A stretch of 64,000 nt of DNA from Apricaphanius iberus (GCA_028564705.1 JAPXFQ010002423.1:930001-994000), one strand, 5' to 3'; shown: positions 1 to 13,887, counted from the first letter of the stretch. The notes: generated from the sequence alone by a model not told the origin. Numbers and translations are program-made.

Positions 1-3000
1 TGAATTAAGTATAGAATTAGCTTTTACTTATACTTTGTAGAGTCTCAAAATGTTATATTTTTAGACAGTAAAAAGCCAATGGATTCAATTCATATCCACA
101 AAAGGGGTTGGGTATTTACTATCTAGTTTACTATTGTAAAACAAATGGGATTACTCTTTTCCACAATAAATAACAACTGATGTTTAAAAATCCCAAAAAA
201 CTAACAATATTGTTAGGATTGTTAGGATTGTTGCTCTTTACAAGCATCAGCTAATATTATTATTTAAAAAAACAAGATGACTAACGTTATGTTTTGCTGT
301 TTAGCAATAAAAACCACAACGCAGCTAGTCTCCCGAAGTAGCCTATTTAACAATAAGATGTATATAAGAGCAGCTTTTGTGTTTGAGGAGCTGTGATTGT
401 AGTAACAGCATTTTACAGACAAGGCTTAAATAAATTCCTTCAATTAAAACAATTATTCTTATTGCAACAAATACTACAAAATACCCAGAATAAAACTTTA
501 AGTCCAATTTCCTGCCTCTAACATTGATGCATTCCAAATCAAGCCTAGTTACAAAACATTTAGCCAAATTCAATTTATGATGGCATAGAATGGCATTAAC
601 GTAGGCCCAGCTGATCACTGTGAGTCCTTACTTTAGTGGAAATCATTTTCAACAAGCTAAATGGGAAAACTATTTATTTTTAATTTATTGTTCTCCTTTT
701 GCAAATAAAAATCACTATGCAGTGTCAAAATGAATGTTTTGTTAATATATAGTACCTTTTAATTGGAGGTTTACCTGACAAAGTTATTGTAATGGTTATT
801 TATTAGGAAATTGTTTAACAGTCTTTTAAGATCAAAATAGAGCCAAATGAAATATGGAATAATAAAGAGTATAACAATAAGATTTACCTAGTACATAAGA
901 GTTAAGATTTCACAGAAACTGTCACTTTTTATTTATTTATTGTTTTATTTAGCTTTTGAGTTATTTAAAACTTACTTTTTACTTAGTAGGCTTAGAAGGA
1001 TTTGTAAATGCAGTGTTAAGGCAGTTTCTTTTCAATGTGGTACATAATTTAGAGCTTTATCTTGTGGTAAAATGAGAAGCAGTTGTCTAATTTGTATGTA
1101 AATAAGTTTAAAAAAATAACAAAGTTACTTAGTTATTATTTGACTCTGTTACCAAAGACAAAAACACACATTTATTTATGAAGTATTAAATATGAGCAGA
1201 GGTAAAACAGTAATACTACAAAGTAAAATGTGAATATACACTAACCATAACATTGTTCGTAATACACAAATAAAATACAAAATATTCAATAGATCTAAGT
1301 TTATTAATAAGCTAAAAAAATATTTCACTAATATATTAAAGTAAAAAGTAATTCATATGAGGTTGAATTTGCCCTATTTATACCATTCTGTGCATTTTGT
1401 TACACAAAGCTTACAAAACTAACAACTAACTAGTAGAGTTTTGCTGTTCAACAACTCGTGAGCAAAAAAAATAAATAAAAATCTCCTTGTACAATCATTC
1501 TAGATGCCAGAAAAGCATTGCTTACTCACACAACAAATCTTCCATATGGCAAAAATCAATAAGTAGAGCAACATTTTATTGATCATATCTATATCTTAGA
1601 TATACTCTGATGTCAACTAGCCAAGTCTGTGTGTTTGTGTGCTTGTGTGTGTGCTTGTGTGTGTGCGTATTCTGAAGTATAAGTGTGGATATCTGTTTGG
1701 TGGTATTAAGTTTAGTTTAATGCAAGTAGCAATAGTGTTGTATGTAAAAGTCAGCTAAAACTGTTCTACTATTCTTTGTTATTTAAAACATTAAATTAAT
1801 TCTAAAGGATTCTGTAGGTACTGTATGTGTATCAACCCCAGTATCAAGTAATTGTTTGAAATAATCTTCTACAATAACAAACAATGCACTTCAACTAAAA
1901 AGCTGTAATGTATTACAACAGATAAAACGATATGCACTTTAAATTTTACATGCAGAATAAATATACACCTACTGGCTTCATTCTACATCGATACAATACA
2001 GTACAGTCCCAAAACCACCTTTTGCCCTGAGTGAAATGATACATTTCACATCTTAAGCTTTATTCTTCCTATGAAAATATCATTATACATGAGATTTGTG
2101 AGAAACAGAAAGCTTTTGCTAATTTTAGAAAATAGAGGTCATTAAAACATAACGAAACAGACAAAATATCTATTCTTTTTGATTTCTGCAACTATTGAAC
2201 TTTTATAAAGGCACAGGGCTGCCCTCCTCAGGAAACAAAGCACTATAACAGAAATAAACCAAAGCCTTTCTGAACAGCACCCACCCAGTCAAAGTGACCT
2301 AACTTAGCTTCTTGTACCATCAACAACTTGCAGAGAATAAACATTACCATAATATTTTTTTATCTACTCCCAAACTTCCTTCACCTCTCCTCTGCTTCTT
2401 CTTGCTCCTTTTTTCTTCCTCACTAACATCTAACTTCTGAACCTCAAAGTTATTGATAGTTTAAAGTTATGGACTAATAATAGGATGGACAACTGCATGG
2501 CCAGGAACCTATTATACCTAGATAATAGATGGTACAGGGATTTTGAATGACATTACCCCGAGATTGGATGACAAAGGGTGGAAGAATTTATGGCCTAACC
2601 AAAGAGCACCCATTCCTCTCTTCTATCTCTTGCTGATAAGGGAGTAGATGAGGCATGACTGTATTTATGGTGAGGAAGTTCATAAAAAAATAATGTAAAA
2701 AAAAACGAGGAGTAGTAGTAGGTAAGAGCAAAAAGTTTCAAGTGATTCAAAAAAAAAAGAGGATGTTTGATTTTGATTCAATAGAATGTGACAATGGAGC
2801 ATGATTTCTCACATCCATGGAACTCAAGAAGATGTAGATGCAGCGAGAAATCAGCTCAACTGAATTCTGCCATTTTTCAGCTTGACTGGCCCTGACCTGT
2901 TACAAGCTGTTCTGAAAATCCTTTTCTTAACAGTGAAAGCACCAAATGTTAAGTGCTGCCAGGTAGTGCAGACAAAAAGCTTCCGTGTAGATGCATACCG

Positions 3001-3719
3001 TGTGAAGAACACTTAAAAGTTATCTATTTTCAGCATCAGGAAAGGGTTTTTAATTAGGTCAGAGGGAGATCAGAGATTAAAGAAGCTATTTAAAAGGAGG
3101 TGATATTTCATATATATCCTGAGATATCTCTGCAGTTCATGCAGTCTGCGAAAGGGCAAGAGAGAGCAGGGCTTAAAACTAATTTTAAAGAAAAAGCTGA
3201 ATAGGCAACCTCTGCATTGTCCTCTGTTAACCTTTCAAGATTTAAACCCCTGTCATGTACTGTAGTAAGCTAAATTGTGAATTCCATGGAGTCTTTTGAA
3301 AATGTGAATAAAGTTCTCCCGGGAATACACACAGATGCTGCAGTTTTAGCAAATCCGGCTGTAAAACTGGACTAATCACTATTACAAATACAGCTAAAAA
3401 TGGCATAATCACTCCTTATATAAATATGTTAAAAGCTTGTCTTAAATCAACTGCTTTGTAACAAAGACAATGTGACATCAGTTCTGCTCCTATATGGACT
3501 TCACATGGTAAAAAGGTTTTGTTTGAATCTTGTATCATAACTGGTAATACGAAATGAAACGTTTTCAAGGTCAAAGGTTAACAAAAGCTGGAGATTTGAA
3601 TTTGGCCTATAAATTCTGATCAGTGCATCTGGGTTTTCTGATTTGAGAGTGTTACTCCACAATATATAACCATAACCATAAAGTAACAATAGAATGTTAG
3701 ACACAACAGAAGATTTCAG
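1..3719. other. AT-rich DNA without a recognised gene
   Basis: Only short ORFs with no family features and one imperfect GT tract. It may contain part of an ADGRD2 3' end, but nothing here could be tied to it convincingly. Confidence 0.6.
1626..1668 (+). repeat. Imperfect (GT)n tract
   Basis: GTGT units interrupted by CTT over about 43 bp. Confidence 0.85.
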
Positions 3720-3730
3720 CTTAAAGTAAC

Positions 3731-4009
3731 ATCCATCCATCCATTTTCTGAACCACTTAATCCTGAAGGGGTCGCGGGGGGGCTGGTGCCTATCTCCAGC
3801 TGTCAAGGAGCTGACAGGACAAACAACCATGCACGCACACACTCACACAATTTAGAGTGATCAATTAAGCTGACAGTCATGTTTTTGGTGGGAGGAAGCT
3901 GGAGTACCCAGAGGGAACCCACGCATGCACGGAGAACATGCAAACTCCATGCAGAAAGACCCTGGGCCGGGATACGAACCCACAACCTTCTTGCTGCACC
4001 GTGCAGCCC
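3731..4009 (+). repeat. Dispersed teleost element with 11-bp target-site duplication
   Basis: The segment begins ATCCATCCATCCATTTTCTG and continues through GGGTCGCGGGG, a stretch around GGGAGGAAGC, and AACATGCAAACTCC, a combination found widely in fish genomes. CTTAAAGTAAC occurs on both sides (3720-3730 and 4010-4020), marking the insertion. It is non-autonomous, probably a SINE or a LINE 3' end. Confidence 0.75.
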
Positions 4010-5061
4010 CTTAAAGTAACGTGACATTAACATTATGCTGTATGATACCAAGAATAAACAACAACAAAAATTAAAAAAAAAGATTAAGTGATTTTTACGC
4101 AAGCAGAGTGTGATATTGAACTTCAGTCCAGGTCAATAAATGTAAGCAAAATTCAACAATGCTTTCTGGAATTTCAGGGAAGCAAATATGCATTACTGCC
4201 AGCTCTGCACTGTTTGCTCATTATAAAGCATTTATGTACTAAGAGCAGCAACAACAACCGTGGAGATACTTTGTAGTTGTAAGGATTGTACTGGGGGAAA
4301 TGAACGAGCTGCATCAGGCAGGGCTATGAGAAAAGGCTTGTCAACATTATATGTTTTATTGATTTCACTGTAAAAGCTTGCTGCTTAAGCTTTATATTAC
4401 TTGAGCTGGGCCCATAGAAAATACAACAGCCACAAAAAAACATGCTGTTAAAACTCCCTATTAATTTATGGGTTTATTCATTTTATCACTTGTCTATCAG
4501 AATTTGCCTGGCCCAGTCTTACAGTTGTATCAATTTAATAACTGCGTGAGTGGTATTTAGTCTACTCTAATAAACAATGACCCTGAAGACAGCAAGACTG
4601 TCTGTAGCACAAGGATACTTATGCAATGTAACACAAGGTCTAATTAAAATAATAGAAAAATAATCAAGGAGATGGAGAAAATGGCCAATGCCAGTGCTAT
4701 GAGATCGCCAATACTCAGAACTAGATTCTCACATAAAAATGAGGGCAGACAATACAATTTGTTAAGTTGAGGTTTAAACATAAAATGCTGAACTAACTCA
4801 ATTTCAGAGCTGAGAAAGGCAAAAATAAAATATAATAACCAGACAAATTCTGCTGCAACAGACTTTTTGATATCATTATGCAGCTGTATTAGAATAAAAA
4901 TCACTAATAAGGGAAAATACACAGTACAATCAAGACATTGTAATTTAAGCCATTATCTGCAGTCCTATAACTTTAAATTTTCTGCAACCCATGTTTATCA
5001 GCACTGATTATGGCAGTTTGACTCTGGCCATGGAAACATAACCGAAATCACACACTGTCCA

Positions 5062-5623
5062 CTGTCCCCGTGTTCACACCAAATGCCTATTTCTATGCGA
5101 TGGTCGACAAGCGCTTTTGCTCAGCTCTTGTTGATTCAGAGCTACTTTTTTTATCATGGATTAGTAAATAACTTCATAAAACTATTGCACCATGTTTCTT
5201 GTTCCTTGACTTGTTACCAACGCCTCTCTCTCGCTCTGTCCATGTTTGTTTGTGTGTTTAGACAAAGCCCTATCCCCCGCCCCATAGTCAGCCCACTCCA
5301 TTGTTGTGTGTGTCTGCCTGTGCTTATTTGAATTTTATTTGCGTTTGTTTATTTGCTTTGTTTAAATTCACAAATATGATTGCATTTGTCAATTGTGGTG
5401 TTTTATTCTTCAAAATTGACCCATGTGTCTCATGTGTCTTGGGGTGACTTCCTGCTACAACTGACGTGGATCGCTCGCGGCTTGCCCCTAAAATAGACCA
5501 GACGGCAAAACAATAGCTTCGTGGCGTGAGCTGGCCGCAGAGCTTCCTGTCTGGTTTGAACTACACCATCGATTAACATGGGCAGCAAATGGAAGGGGTC
5601 TCTGGCGTGAACCAGGCCTCACG
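5062..5623. mobile_element. Possible DNA-transposon-like element related to the one at 31.3 kb
   Basis: The left end GTTCACACCAAAT and the right end reversed GGTTCACGCC resemble the 31313-32341 ends. The interior is also GC-richer near its right side. The ends are degraded, so the boundaries are approximate. Confidence 0.35.
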
Positions 5624-6199
5624 GTGCGTTCCCAACACCCTAAGTGTCATCGTCAAGAGCAGCAAAATTTCATGTAATGTCTAAGGCTGAGTGCGTCAGA
5701 GGGGTGTCAGGGTCCCTGCGGAGCTTTGTGTGTGTTGGCTGCATACATTTTTCAAGCGCTACTTGCGTTTCAAGCAGCAAAGCGGCAAACACAAGCAATG
5801 TAAAAGTTCAGCTAGCTAAACTTTTGATGCTCTTAACGCTCTTGAAGGAGGGCGCCAACCAAACATAGCGTCTCATTGTAGTGATATGGCCTGACGACAA
5901 TGTTGTCTAGCCAACCACGATCCACTAGTGTTTAACACACTTTGCCGGCAACCTAAAAATGTATTGGCATCAAACTCAGACAAAGCGTGTAATATATATA
6001 TATAAAGTTAAAGTTAACCGATACCATAAACGATACTTAAAATGTGGAAACTCTGCAATCATTTAACAGAAAATGTTTAGTTTTCACTTGAAATTTTAGG
6101 TTGTGGTCATTTCTATCAATATATATATTTTTATCTAATTCACCTGATTCATTTATTGTAACAAACAGAAGAAAATGAAAACTGTCTTCCAATTCATTG

Positions 6200-6310
6200 C
6201 ATTTTTTGTGTGGTAGAAGTATCGGTATTGGTATTCGATACCGGCAAGTACTCAGATCAAAGTATCGGTATTGTATCGGTTTGAACAAAAATTGGTATCA
6301 TTGCATCCCT
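6200..6310. repeat. Degenerate repeat fragment ending TGCATCCCT
   Basis: GTATCGGTATT recurs within 60 bp, and the segment ends in TGGTATCATTGCATCCCTA, a phrase of dispersed fish MITEs. The other end was not identified. Confidence 0.4.
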
Positions 6311-9300
6311 ACAAATAAGTGAATGAATGTATTATTCCAATTGATCCTTAGAATATTTTCCAAACCTTTTGATTGTTAATCTAAAAAAAAAAAAAATGCA
6401 TAAAACCGAGCATAAAAACCTTACTTTGTTTTGAATAATTTCATAAATTGGAAATAAAGATTCAGATTAGTCACTGATCAGAGGCAGTCAATGGAAAATC
6501 CTCTGATTCCAATCTCTGGCTGATTGCTTGGTGTATCTCCAACATGAACATTTCTAAATGTCTTTTCATACATCAACCCAGCTTTAATTTCACCCTTACA
6601 TGTTACCATTCCAAATTGTAGGATCAATACATTTAAAAGGAGTCAACATCAATAAACTTAGGAAATTGCTCACCTTTTAGCACCAAGACTAAAAAATAAG
6701 AAAAAAGAGAAAAGACCTATGAATATTAATTTTCCATCAGTCAGTGGTCGAGAGACAGAGTTCACTTTGGAAAGGTATCAAGTCCATCATCAGCAGCAAC
6801 ACATGCTATTACATTTATCTACAATTTCAAAGCAATGTCAAATGAAGTTAGCCAATAAACCAAGGTGATGACCTGTTCAACATCAAATGCTCCAAATACA
6901 TTTTCTTATTAGTTTTAAAGTGTGTATACTGAAAAAAATTAAAAACCACCAATTTGAAAACAATTCAGGCTAATTTGTAAAGTGTAGAACTAAATGTATC
7001 CTTCTTACTTTTATGTTTTACACCTCTGCATTTTTAATCCAATACAGTTATAGTCCCTTGGACATTTTCCCCTTAAATTTAAGTAATAGGCAAACACAAT
7101 TTAGTAAATAATTGTTATGAAGATGTTTTTTTTTAATACTTTTTTTGAAAAAGTAAATCCGAAATGTATGGCATGCACTTGTATTCAGCACCATGACTCC
7201 ACAGTCCTACTTTGTAAAACCACATTATACTTGCAGTCCAACCACAGTTTACTTGCAGCTGTCTTTGGGGTACATCTACCTGTTTTGTACAACTGAAAGT
7301 GTGTCCTTTCTTTAATGGACAATAACAATATCTCAGTCAGAGGTAATGATGAGTAACCTAAACGGTTAAGATTTCTGATTTCTAAAAGTTTTGAAAGCCA
7401 TGCATCATTTTCCTGTCTGTCACAATTGATGTTTTTTTACTGATCACACAAATTCTGTACAAAAATATCCCTACAAAATAGAGCACATTTTGTGGATGTA
7501 ATATTACAAAATGGGATCAAAGAGAATTTAATACTTTTGCAAGGCACTCTACATATGACTAACTGAAACAATTCATTTTTTATGTTACCAGTATAGGCAA
7601 TAAGAAATAATAAGAACAATGTGTTCCCTCTATTACAGACGGAACAGGTGCTACTCTGCACATAAAGTGTGACTACAAAGTCTCGACTGCTGCAGAACTT
7701 GGATTTGAATTCTATAAAACCCATCCATTCAAGGCTGGTTAGTTTGAAGTGACATTTAATACTGTAAACCTCCCAAGTATATGCATAAATGCAGTCATAG
7801 GTTTCAGAAGCCAGATGACATTGGGGTTTCAGTTTCACTCAGGACATTATTTAAGCAAAGCTTTAAATCTGCTCTCACTCACTCATTTAGACTATTAATA
7901 GCTATTTGGAAGGAGGATGATGAATTTACTTCTAATCACTTCCACAACATAAAATAATGTCAGGCTTGGAGCCAGACTTTGAATATATGGTTGTTAAAAT
8001 TAGGTTTATTTATCAGTGGTTAGTAGAATTGTAAAAGCCCAAGAACTTATCCTCATTAGTTTTGGGATATATATTAGAAAGAAAGTTGTTTTGTGTCGCT
8101 TTTTATTTGTAAAAAATAGTTTCTACCAAGACATGATTCTGCTTTTGAAACCTTCCAGTTGTATGTGTGTTATTTAATGACCAAGACCATAATGTATGGT
8201 CAGAAAGAGACATTTTTAGAAATCTGCAAAATTTAGAAAGGGAGGCAGCAAAGGAAAAAAGAACATGGAATTCAGAGACAAAGTCAGAAATACTTACACA
8301 ACATAACAGTAATCCATATCAGGCATTAAAATGTTAAACAGTGCAGTCGTACAACAAGAGCAAAGTAAACCCCTTTGTGTTAATTACCGTTGACATGGAA
8401 CAAAATAATTAGATATGAGAGGGAAACAGAAACTATTTATGTTAAGTAAAGGATCTGACTTAATGATCAGTGTGAGGCTAAGTCCTCTATTGATTTTCCT
8501 GTTAAATATACAGCTCAATTAAAGATACAGCTGATTAAAAGATAACCACAACTTGCTAAACCAGATGCAGATAACTGGGGGGGAAGTGCAGGAACCTGGG
8601 GGTGTACACTACAGATAATGTATTAAAAGATATAATTTAAGCCTTCCTTATGTGCAGCAAAGTAGAAAATAACACTTAAAAGCAACAAATAAGTTTCTAA
8701 GATGGTTCTTTTTTAATAAAGAATAGATGCATATTGGAACAATAATGTATGTGTATAAAGTAAACAAATATAGGCTATAAAACTATATAGGTATAAAATA
8801 AGTTTGTAAAGGTTTTTAAAAAAGTGAACAGATGAACAGTAATACTGAGCTTCATATATAAAACGCAAAAAACAAAATGAAAAATAACAATTGGAGAATA
8901 ATTTTCTTGTAAAATAATTCACTTTTTAAAACATACTAGACAACACCATTTTTTCCTTTTTATCTTCCATTTGCCAATGACAAATAAAAAACCTTGATAT
9001 ACTTTCTATCCTCTCCATGGGAGAAATGTAGAGTAGTTAGGTTTAATAAAAAACCTTTTTGTTTCCTATTTATGAACAACACGTTGTTTAAATTGTTTAA
9101 ACTGTGTATTTATTTATAAACTGTCTCATTTTCCTGCTAATATTAACAAACAGATGGTTGTTTTAAATAAGCAAGGAGAAAATAAAAAAACACTTATTCT
9201 TATGATATTATACATTATTCTAAATTATTAAATACCATTAAATCTGCCTAATTTGTTGGTAACAGTTGTACCCACAATGTAGCTGTAAGTGGGAGAAAAA

Positions 9301-10059
9301 AGATAAAATGAGAATTAGTGCAGCTGGATATTCTTGGTCAAACTCAAAGATAGGCCTACTGAGGCCCTAAGCAGAGTTTTATTCAGGGGTCCAATTCCGA
9401 CAATGAGCCATTACAGCTCCAATAACGTCCTTTATATTGCCAATACATTGACAGTTAAATACTGAATCAATTCTGAATTTAAATTTTATGACAAATCATG
9501 TTTTGGTTGACAAACAGATCAGTTGCTTCAAAATATTTATTACTAATTAAAACTTTAGATAATGTGCTAGTTTCAAACATACATAAACAGAAGACAACAC
9601 AGGGTGAAAATAATCAGGCTGATTTCTTATTTATCTAAAATGTGAATTGAATTTGGAGGTCTGGAATTATTTTGTTTGTTTCTTATTTTTTTTTCTTCTT
9701 TTGCTGTCATCACAGCTTTGAGCAGTTTTTCCTCGCTATTGGTTTGAAGCAGAAGAGAAGTGCAGAAAGTTAAAAAAATTGAAGCCATTTCAACTATTTA
9801 AAGCATGATAAACAGTATGTTAGGAGAAATGCACACCATCATTTTTATTGTATCCTTTCAAATGAAATGAAATGTGGCAACAACATGTCCTTAGCCTTCT
9901 TTAAGTAGCCATGGAAAAAAACTAAAATATTGCACAATTATTTATAGTTAAAATCAGTGCCGGCCCTTGGCACTGGTGCTACAGGGAACTGCTGAGGGTG
10001 CAGACATTCATTAGGGTACCACAGTTGAAAAAAAACATAACTTCACAATGGGCTCATGT
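6311..10059. other. AT-rich DNA without a recognised gene
   Basis: Apart from the Tc1-like fragment at 7020-7552, no coding or structural feature was recognised. Confidence 0.55.
7020..7552 (-). mobile_element. Tc1-like terminal fragment
   Basis: The right end reads AATACTTTTGCAAGGCACT, the reverse of the same terminal repeat family seen at 29394. The left part is heavily degraded and its limit is uncertain. Confidence 0.42.
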
Positions 10060-11810
10060 CTCTTAAGGTTCTGTTGGAATTATTCCAATAGCGGTGAAAC
10101 AATTAGTGCGCATAGATGGATGTGGTTGAGTTAGATGGGCTTCTGACAAAGCCCCTCTATCTAGGCCCGGCTCCAGAAGCCCCTGACGATCCGGATTGAG
10201 GCAATGGAAATTGGTGATGAATGAGAAATCCACAAAGTGACAGAACGAAACCTGGGATTGTTCTTCAGGTCGAAAACTCTGCCAGTCCACCTATTACTGG
10301 AAACCCCATCTTTGAGGATGGGAGTCCATGATCCAGCATACCGTCTACACCGGTACACTGTCAAAGAACTGTGGGGGAGGCGATGAAACGGTCAATGGAG
10401 ACAGGAGTGAGATGAGGTGAAACTTTAATAAGGAGCAGTGGAAGACTCTGTGCATATTGAGGGAGGCTGGAAGGCAGAGGCCATAGGTAACAGGGTGAAT
10501 GAAGCTGACAATGAGGTAAGGACAGATGAAGCAAGAGGTGACCTTGGCAGTCCTTCTGGAGTTGGAGGTGTCTGGTGGACGATCAGACCAGACCCCACGG
10601 CTGGTGCACGGGACCAGATCAACGGTGTTGTTGCATCTCGTACTTCAAGTTGACTCTGGTAATGGAAGCCTTGAAATGGATCCTAGCTGCTTTAGCATGA
10701 CGGAAACACATTTTAACCAAGGCGACTTCCACTTCAGCCCCCTGGTGAGTAAAGATGGACAGTTGGAAGCCATAGCAGGTCTCAAAGGAGAGAGGACAAT
10801 AGCAGAAGAGACTTGGATATTGATGAAAAGCAGAGCCGGGTCCTCAACCAAATAGTGGGGATAGAGGAGGAAAAACATTTGAGGTGTCTTCTTGGCAGTG
10901 GGGAGGCAGGGCAGGGCGACTAGGTGGATGGCTTTGGAGAATTGGTCCACAAAGGTGGTGATGGTGGTCATGTTGTCGGCAGCTATAAGACTTGTGATCA
11001 ACTTCACCCCTATAAGGGAGCATGAACGAGACAGCACTGGGAGTGGTTGAATGAGGTCAGTCAGTTTCTGAGAAGAAGTCTTGGAACGTGTGAAAGTCTG
11101 GCAGGCTTTGATGAATTATTTGATGTCACGAGCCATGGAGGGCCACCAGAGGGTTCAGCAGAGAAAGTGTAGTATTTTGGCTGGACTGCCGTGTCCTACC
11201 TTGGGAGAGGAGTGTCCCCAGTCCCGAGCCTCTCTGAGGCAGAAACGGGAAAGATGAAAAGAAGGTTGGGTGGAGTCTCCAGCGGAGCCAGGTCTCTGGG
11301 CAGGACTTCTCAAAAGGAGTACTCTAGTCACCACTGAATGGTTGGAAGATGAGATCAGGAGTGATGATGGCAGCGATCTGTGTTGGGGAGCTAATCCAAG
11401 AGTGTTGGCAAGAAAGGGCATCAGTCTTTTTATCCTTGAAATGCGAAAGGATGGAAATGTGAACATTAAACCTCTAGGCCTCACAGGGATACAGTTATTT
11501 AGCTTTCTTGATGTTTCTGAGATTCTGGTGAATCTACAAGGTTGTCGTTTGCAGTCTTTATTGAAAAGAATGACAACCTAATCACTGGCAAGGAACAGGT
11601 GCTGGATGGAGTGTTGTACAAATTATCATCAGTAGTAGAACTGATGAAGCAACACAATGGGTGTTAGACTGGACAGCACAATGGAACTGGAACAATGGCA
11701 GAACATTGAGCAGGGGAGTGAGGGAGATCTTTAAAGCGTGGATGAACCCATAGTGGTGAGGCAATTAGTCTGCACAAGTAGATGTGTGTGAGCAAGATGG
11801 GTTCCTGACA
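10060..11810 (-). mobile_element. Decayed chromodomain-type Ty3/gypsy LTR retrotransposon remnant
   Basis: On the minus strand two related LTR-like segments begin at 11810 (TGTCAGGAACCCATCTTGCT) and 10148 (TGTCAGAAGCCCATCTAACT). Between them are broken pieces of the 3' end of pol: an integrase zinc-finger-like stretch near 11150, a catalytic-core fragment with TTFVDQFSKAIHL near 10960, and a chromodomain-like piece (MDWQSFRPEEQ) near 10290. The pieces are in different frames and gag, protease and reverse transcriptase are absent. The copy is dead and internally deleted. Confidence 0.75.
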
Positions 11811-12460
11811 TAAATCATGATTTCTAATACAATTATTTACTACTGTGGTCTGGAGTAACAATAAACATTTTTAAACAAGGGAAAAATCAAAAAAATAATA
11901 CAAAATGAAAAATAAAATTGAACAAATATGTTATTGTCTCTCAAAAATAATTTATAGTATTAAAAATAGGTTAATTCAAAATAACTTACAGCTAAATGTG
12001 AAGAACTTTTTGGTTTTAAAAAGCCCATCGTCATGAACCTTCCTCAGAACAAAAACAAGTCATGACAGGATTGTATTGGGCAGTTTCCTACATAAATAAA
12101 GATATTTTTCCTTTTTTTTAGGTTTTTCCACCAATCAAATGCAAAGTATTAACAACACATTATCAGCTTATTTGAACTGGTACATGTGAATGTAATTTTT
12201 TATTTTCTTGAGGATTTTCTTTTTTGGTTTGTCATTGATCTGACTTGCTGCAATCATAACAAATCTTGTACAAGTGAACACTTCTTTGCAATTTAGTTAA
12301 TTCAAGGACTTGTGCAACTATTGTGATAAACAAAAAAAACGTCCAACAGACTGACTTTATTGTCTTCAGATGCACTTTGACATAGTTTAACTCGACCTCT
12401 AGCAACACAGCATCAGATTCTTTGGCCTCTTCTACATTAGCCTGATTTAGTGCCACAGCA

Positions 12461-12493
12461 TCTCTCTCTCTCTCTCAGATATATATATATATA
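12461..12493 (+). repeat. (CT)n(AT)n compound microsatellite
   Basis: Seven CT units, a short CAG break, then eight AT units. Confidence 0.9.
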
Positions 12494-12779
12494 AAAGCTT
12501 TGATATAAAACGGTTCATGTGTTATTGTATGAAAAATTCAGACTGACTGTGATTCAATAGGGTATCAGCAACAATCTGGCAGGCCCTTGTTACGATGTGT
12601 GTGTAAAGCCTTCAGACGTTAGAAGACATAGTTATAGAAGATGTAGAGATTTTCCTTAGTGTATGAATACGCTGCACATCTGAGAACATGTCCACTGAGC
12701 ACCCACAAAGTCTACATATACCTCAGGCTGACCCTGGCCCTACTTAAGACTAGGCATTAACTGAAGTTCAGGGAGTTGC

Positions 12780-13430
12780 TGTGACCAAAGTGTGGTCTGC
12801 TAAACCTGCTGCACCCTTTCCGCAGGACATGTCAACATTATGTAAGGGATAATGCCTGAAAAGGTGTCCATTATCAGAAAATAATGGACAACGTGGAGGC
12901 TTGAATCTTCCGAGGCAGGTTCTGCGAAGTCCAGTATTTTCTGGTAATGGGCACCAAAATTGCATTATCCCGCTTATACCATGTTCACTTACGAAAGAAA
13001 GAAATATTTAATCAATTAATAATACTTTAATGTGTTTTAGAGTTAAAATTGCGAGTTGTTTTTTTTCATAAGTCAAGCGCACTATTTAATATCTCGCGTA
13101 TACAGGTGTTGCTAAGCAACGTGGCCACAGCGAGCCGACTACAACAGTTTATCAGGGATGGGAAGTGAGATGACTGCTTTACCTTATGTTACGTGATACA
13201 AAGTATCATTTCAGAAGGCCAGTGCACTACTTACTGTTTGTGTGTGTCCAAAGGAAGATGCAAACAACGTTAAGTCTCCGTTGCCATTTGAGACAGCGCA
13301 ATAATTTAGAACTGTCATCAGGCAATTTGACAGGACGCCTTTCCTAGGTGTACATTATCACTTTTTAACGTACACCCTCCAGCCAATCAAAATCGAGTAT
13401 TCACCCAGACCATAATATTATTCTAAATGA
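12780..13430. mobile_element. MITE-like element(s) with hairpin
   Basis: The right part has CCAATCAAAATCGAGTATTC followed by CAGACCATAATA, and TTATACCATGTTCAC lies at 12974; together they resemble inverted ends of a common fish MITE. Upstream, GTCCATTAT and ATAATGGAC (near 12870-12890) form a perfect 9-bp stem. Two elements may be fused or nested. No coding capacity is seen. Confidence 0.4.
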
Positions 13431-13887
13431 ATGCCAGGACCCACAGTCTACTACTGAGACTACAGTATAAATAAAATAAAATAAAAATGTTTCCAAAACT
13501 CTTGTTCTTTGGTTTTATGTTGTTATTCCCTCCATTAGAAATGTGTCTTAAAATCCATCCACATTTTTGTTTCAAAATTTCCCATTTTCCCAATGGACAG
13601 AAATCTTTTTTTAGATAGATAAAACAATTATCTGCCAATTGCTGCTTTTACATTGATTTGTGCTTTTTTACTTGGTCCAGAGACCTTGTACAATCATAGA
13701 AGGAATATATCCCGTTAAAACATTTTTTTTATGTTATCATAGAATTGTAAACAATTTTTTACTAAAATCCAAGACCTTGACACATGAAGTCTTTATTTTT
13801 TGTAATGTTGATTTTTTTGTCTTTTTTAGTCTTCAATGATTACCAATCTGCAGTGCCTGTTCAACATACATAAGTGTATATGCATAC

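Noticed and set aside
2795..2870. Minus-strand IYIFLSSMDVRN, another possible helix-7 end
   Set aside because: No usable acceptor precedes it, and the distance from the last exon is 11 kb.
3841..3960. Possible RNA gene in the conserved-looking block
   Set aside because: It is part of a dispersed element flanked by a target-site duplication, not a tRNA or snRNA.
7437..7838. 133-codon minus-strand ORF
   Set aside because: It overlaps a Tc1-like terminal repeat and has no protein family features.
10438..10855. Overlapping plus-strand ORFs of 71 and 109 codons
   Set aside because: They are antisense of the Ty3/gypsy pol remnant.
12620..12660. Minus-strand NLYIFYNYVF followed by a stop, resembling the end of adhesion GPCR helix 7
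   Set aside because: The phase would fit the ADGRD2 exon at 13888, but the acceptor (ACTAAG) lacks a good pyrimidine tract, the match is only a few residues and the expected Gly and NEEVR-like motif are absent. Probably chance.
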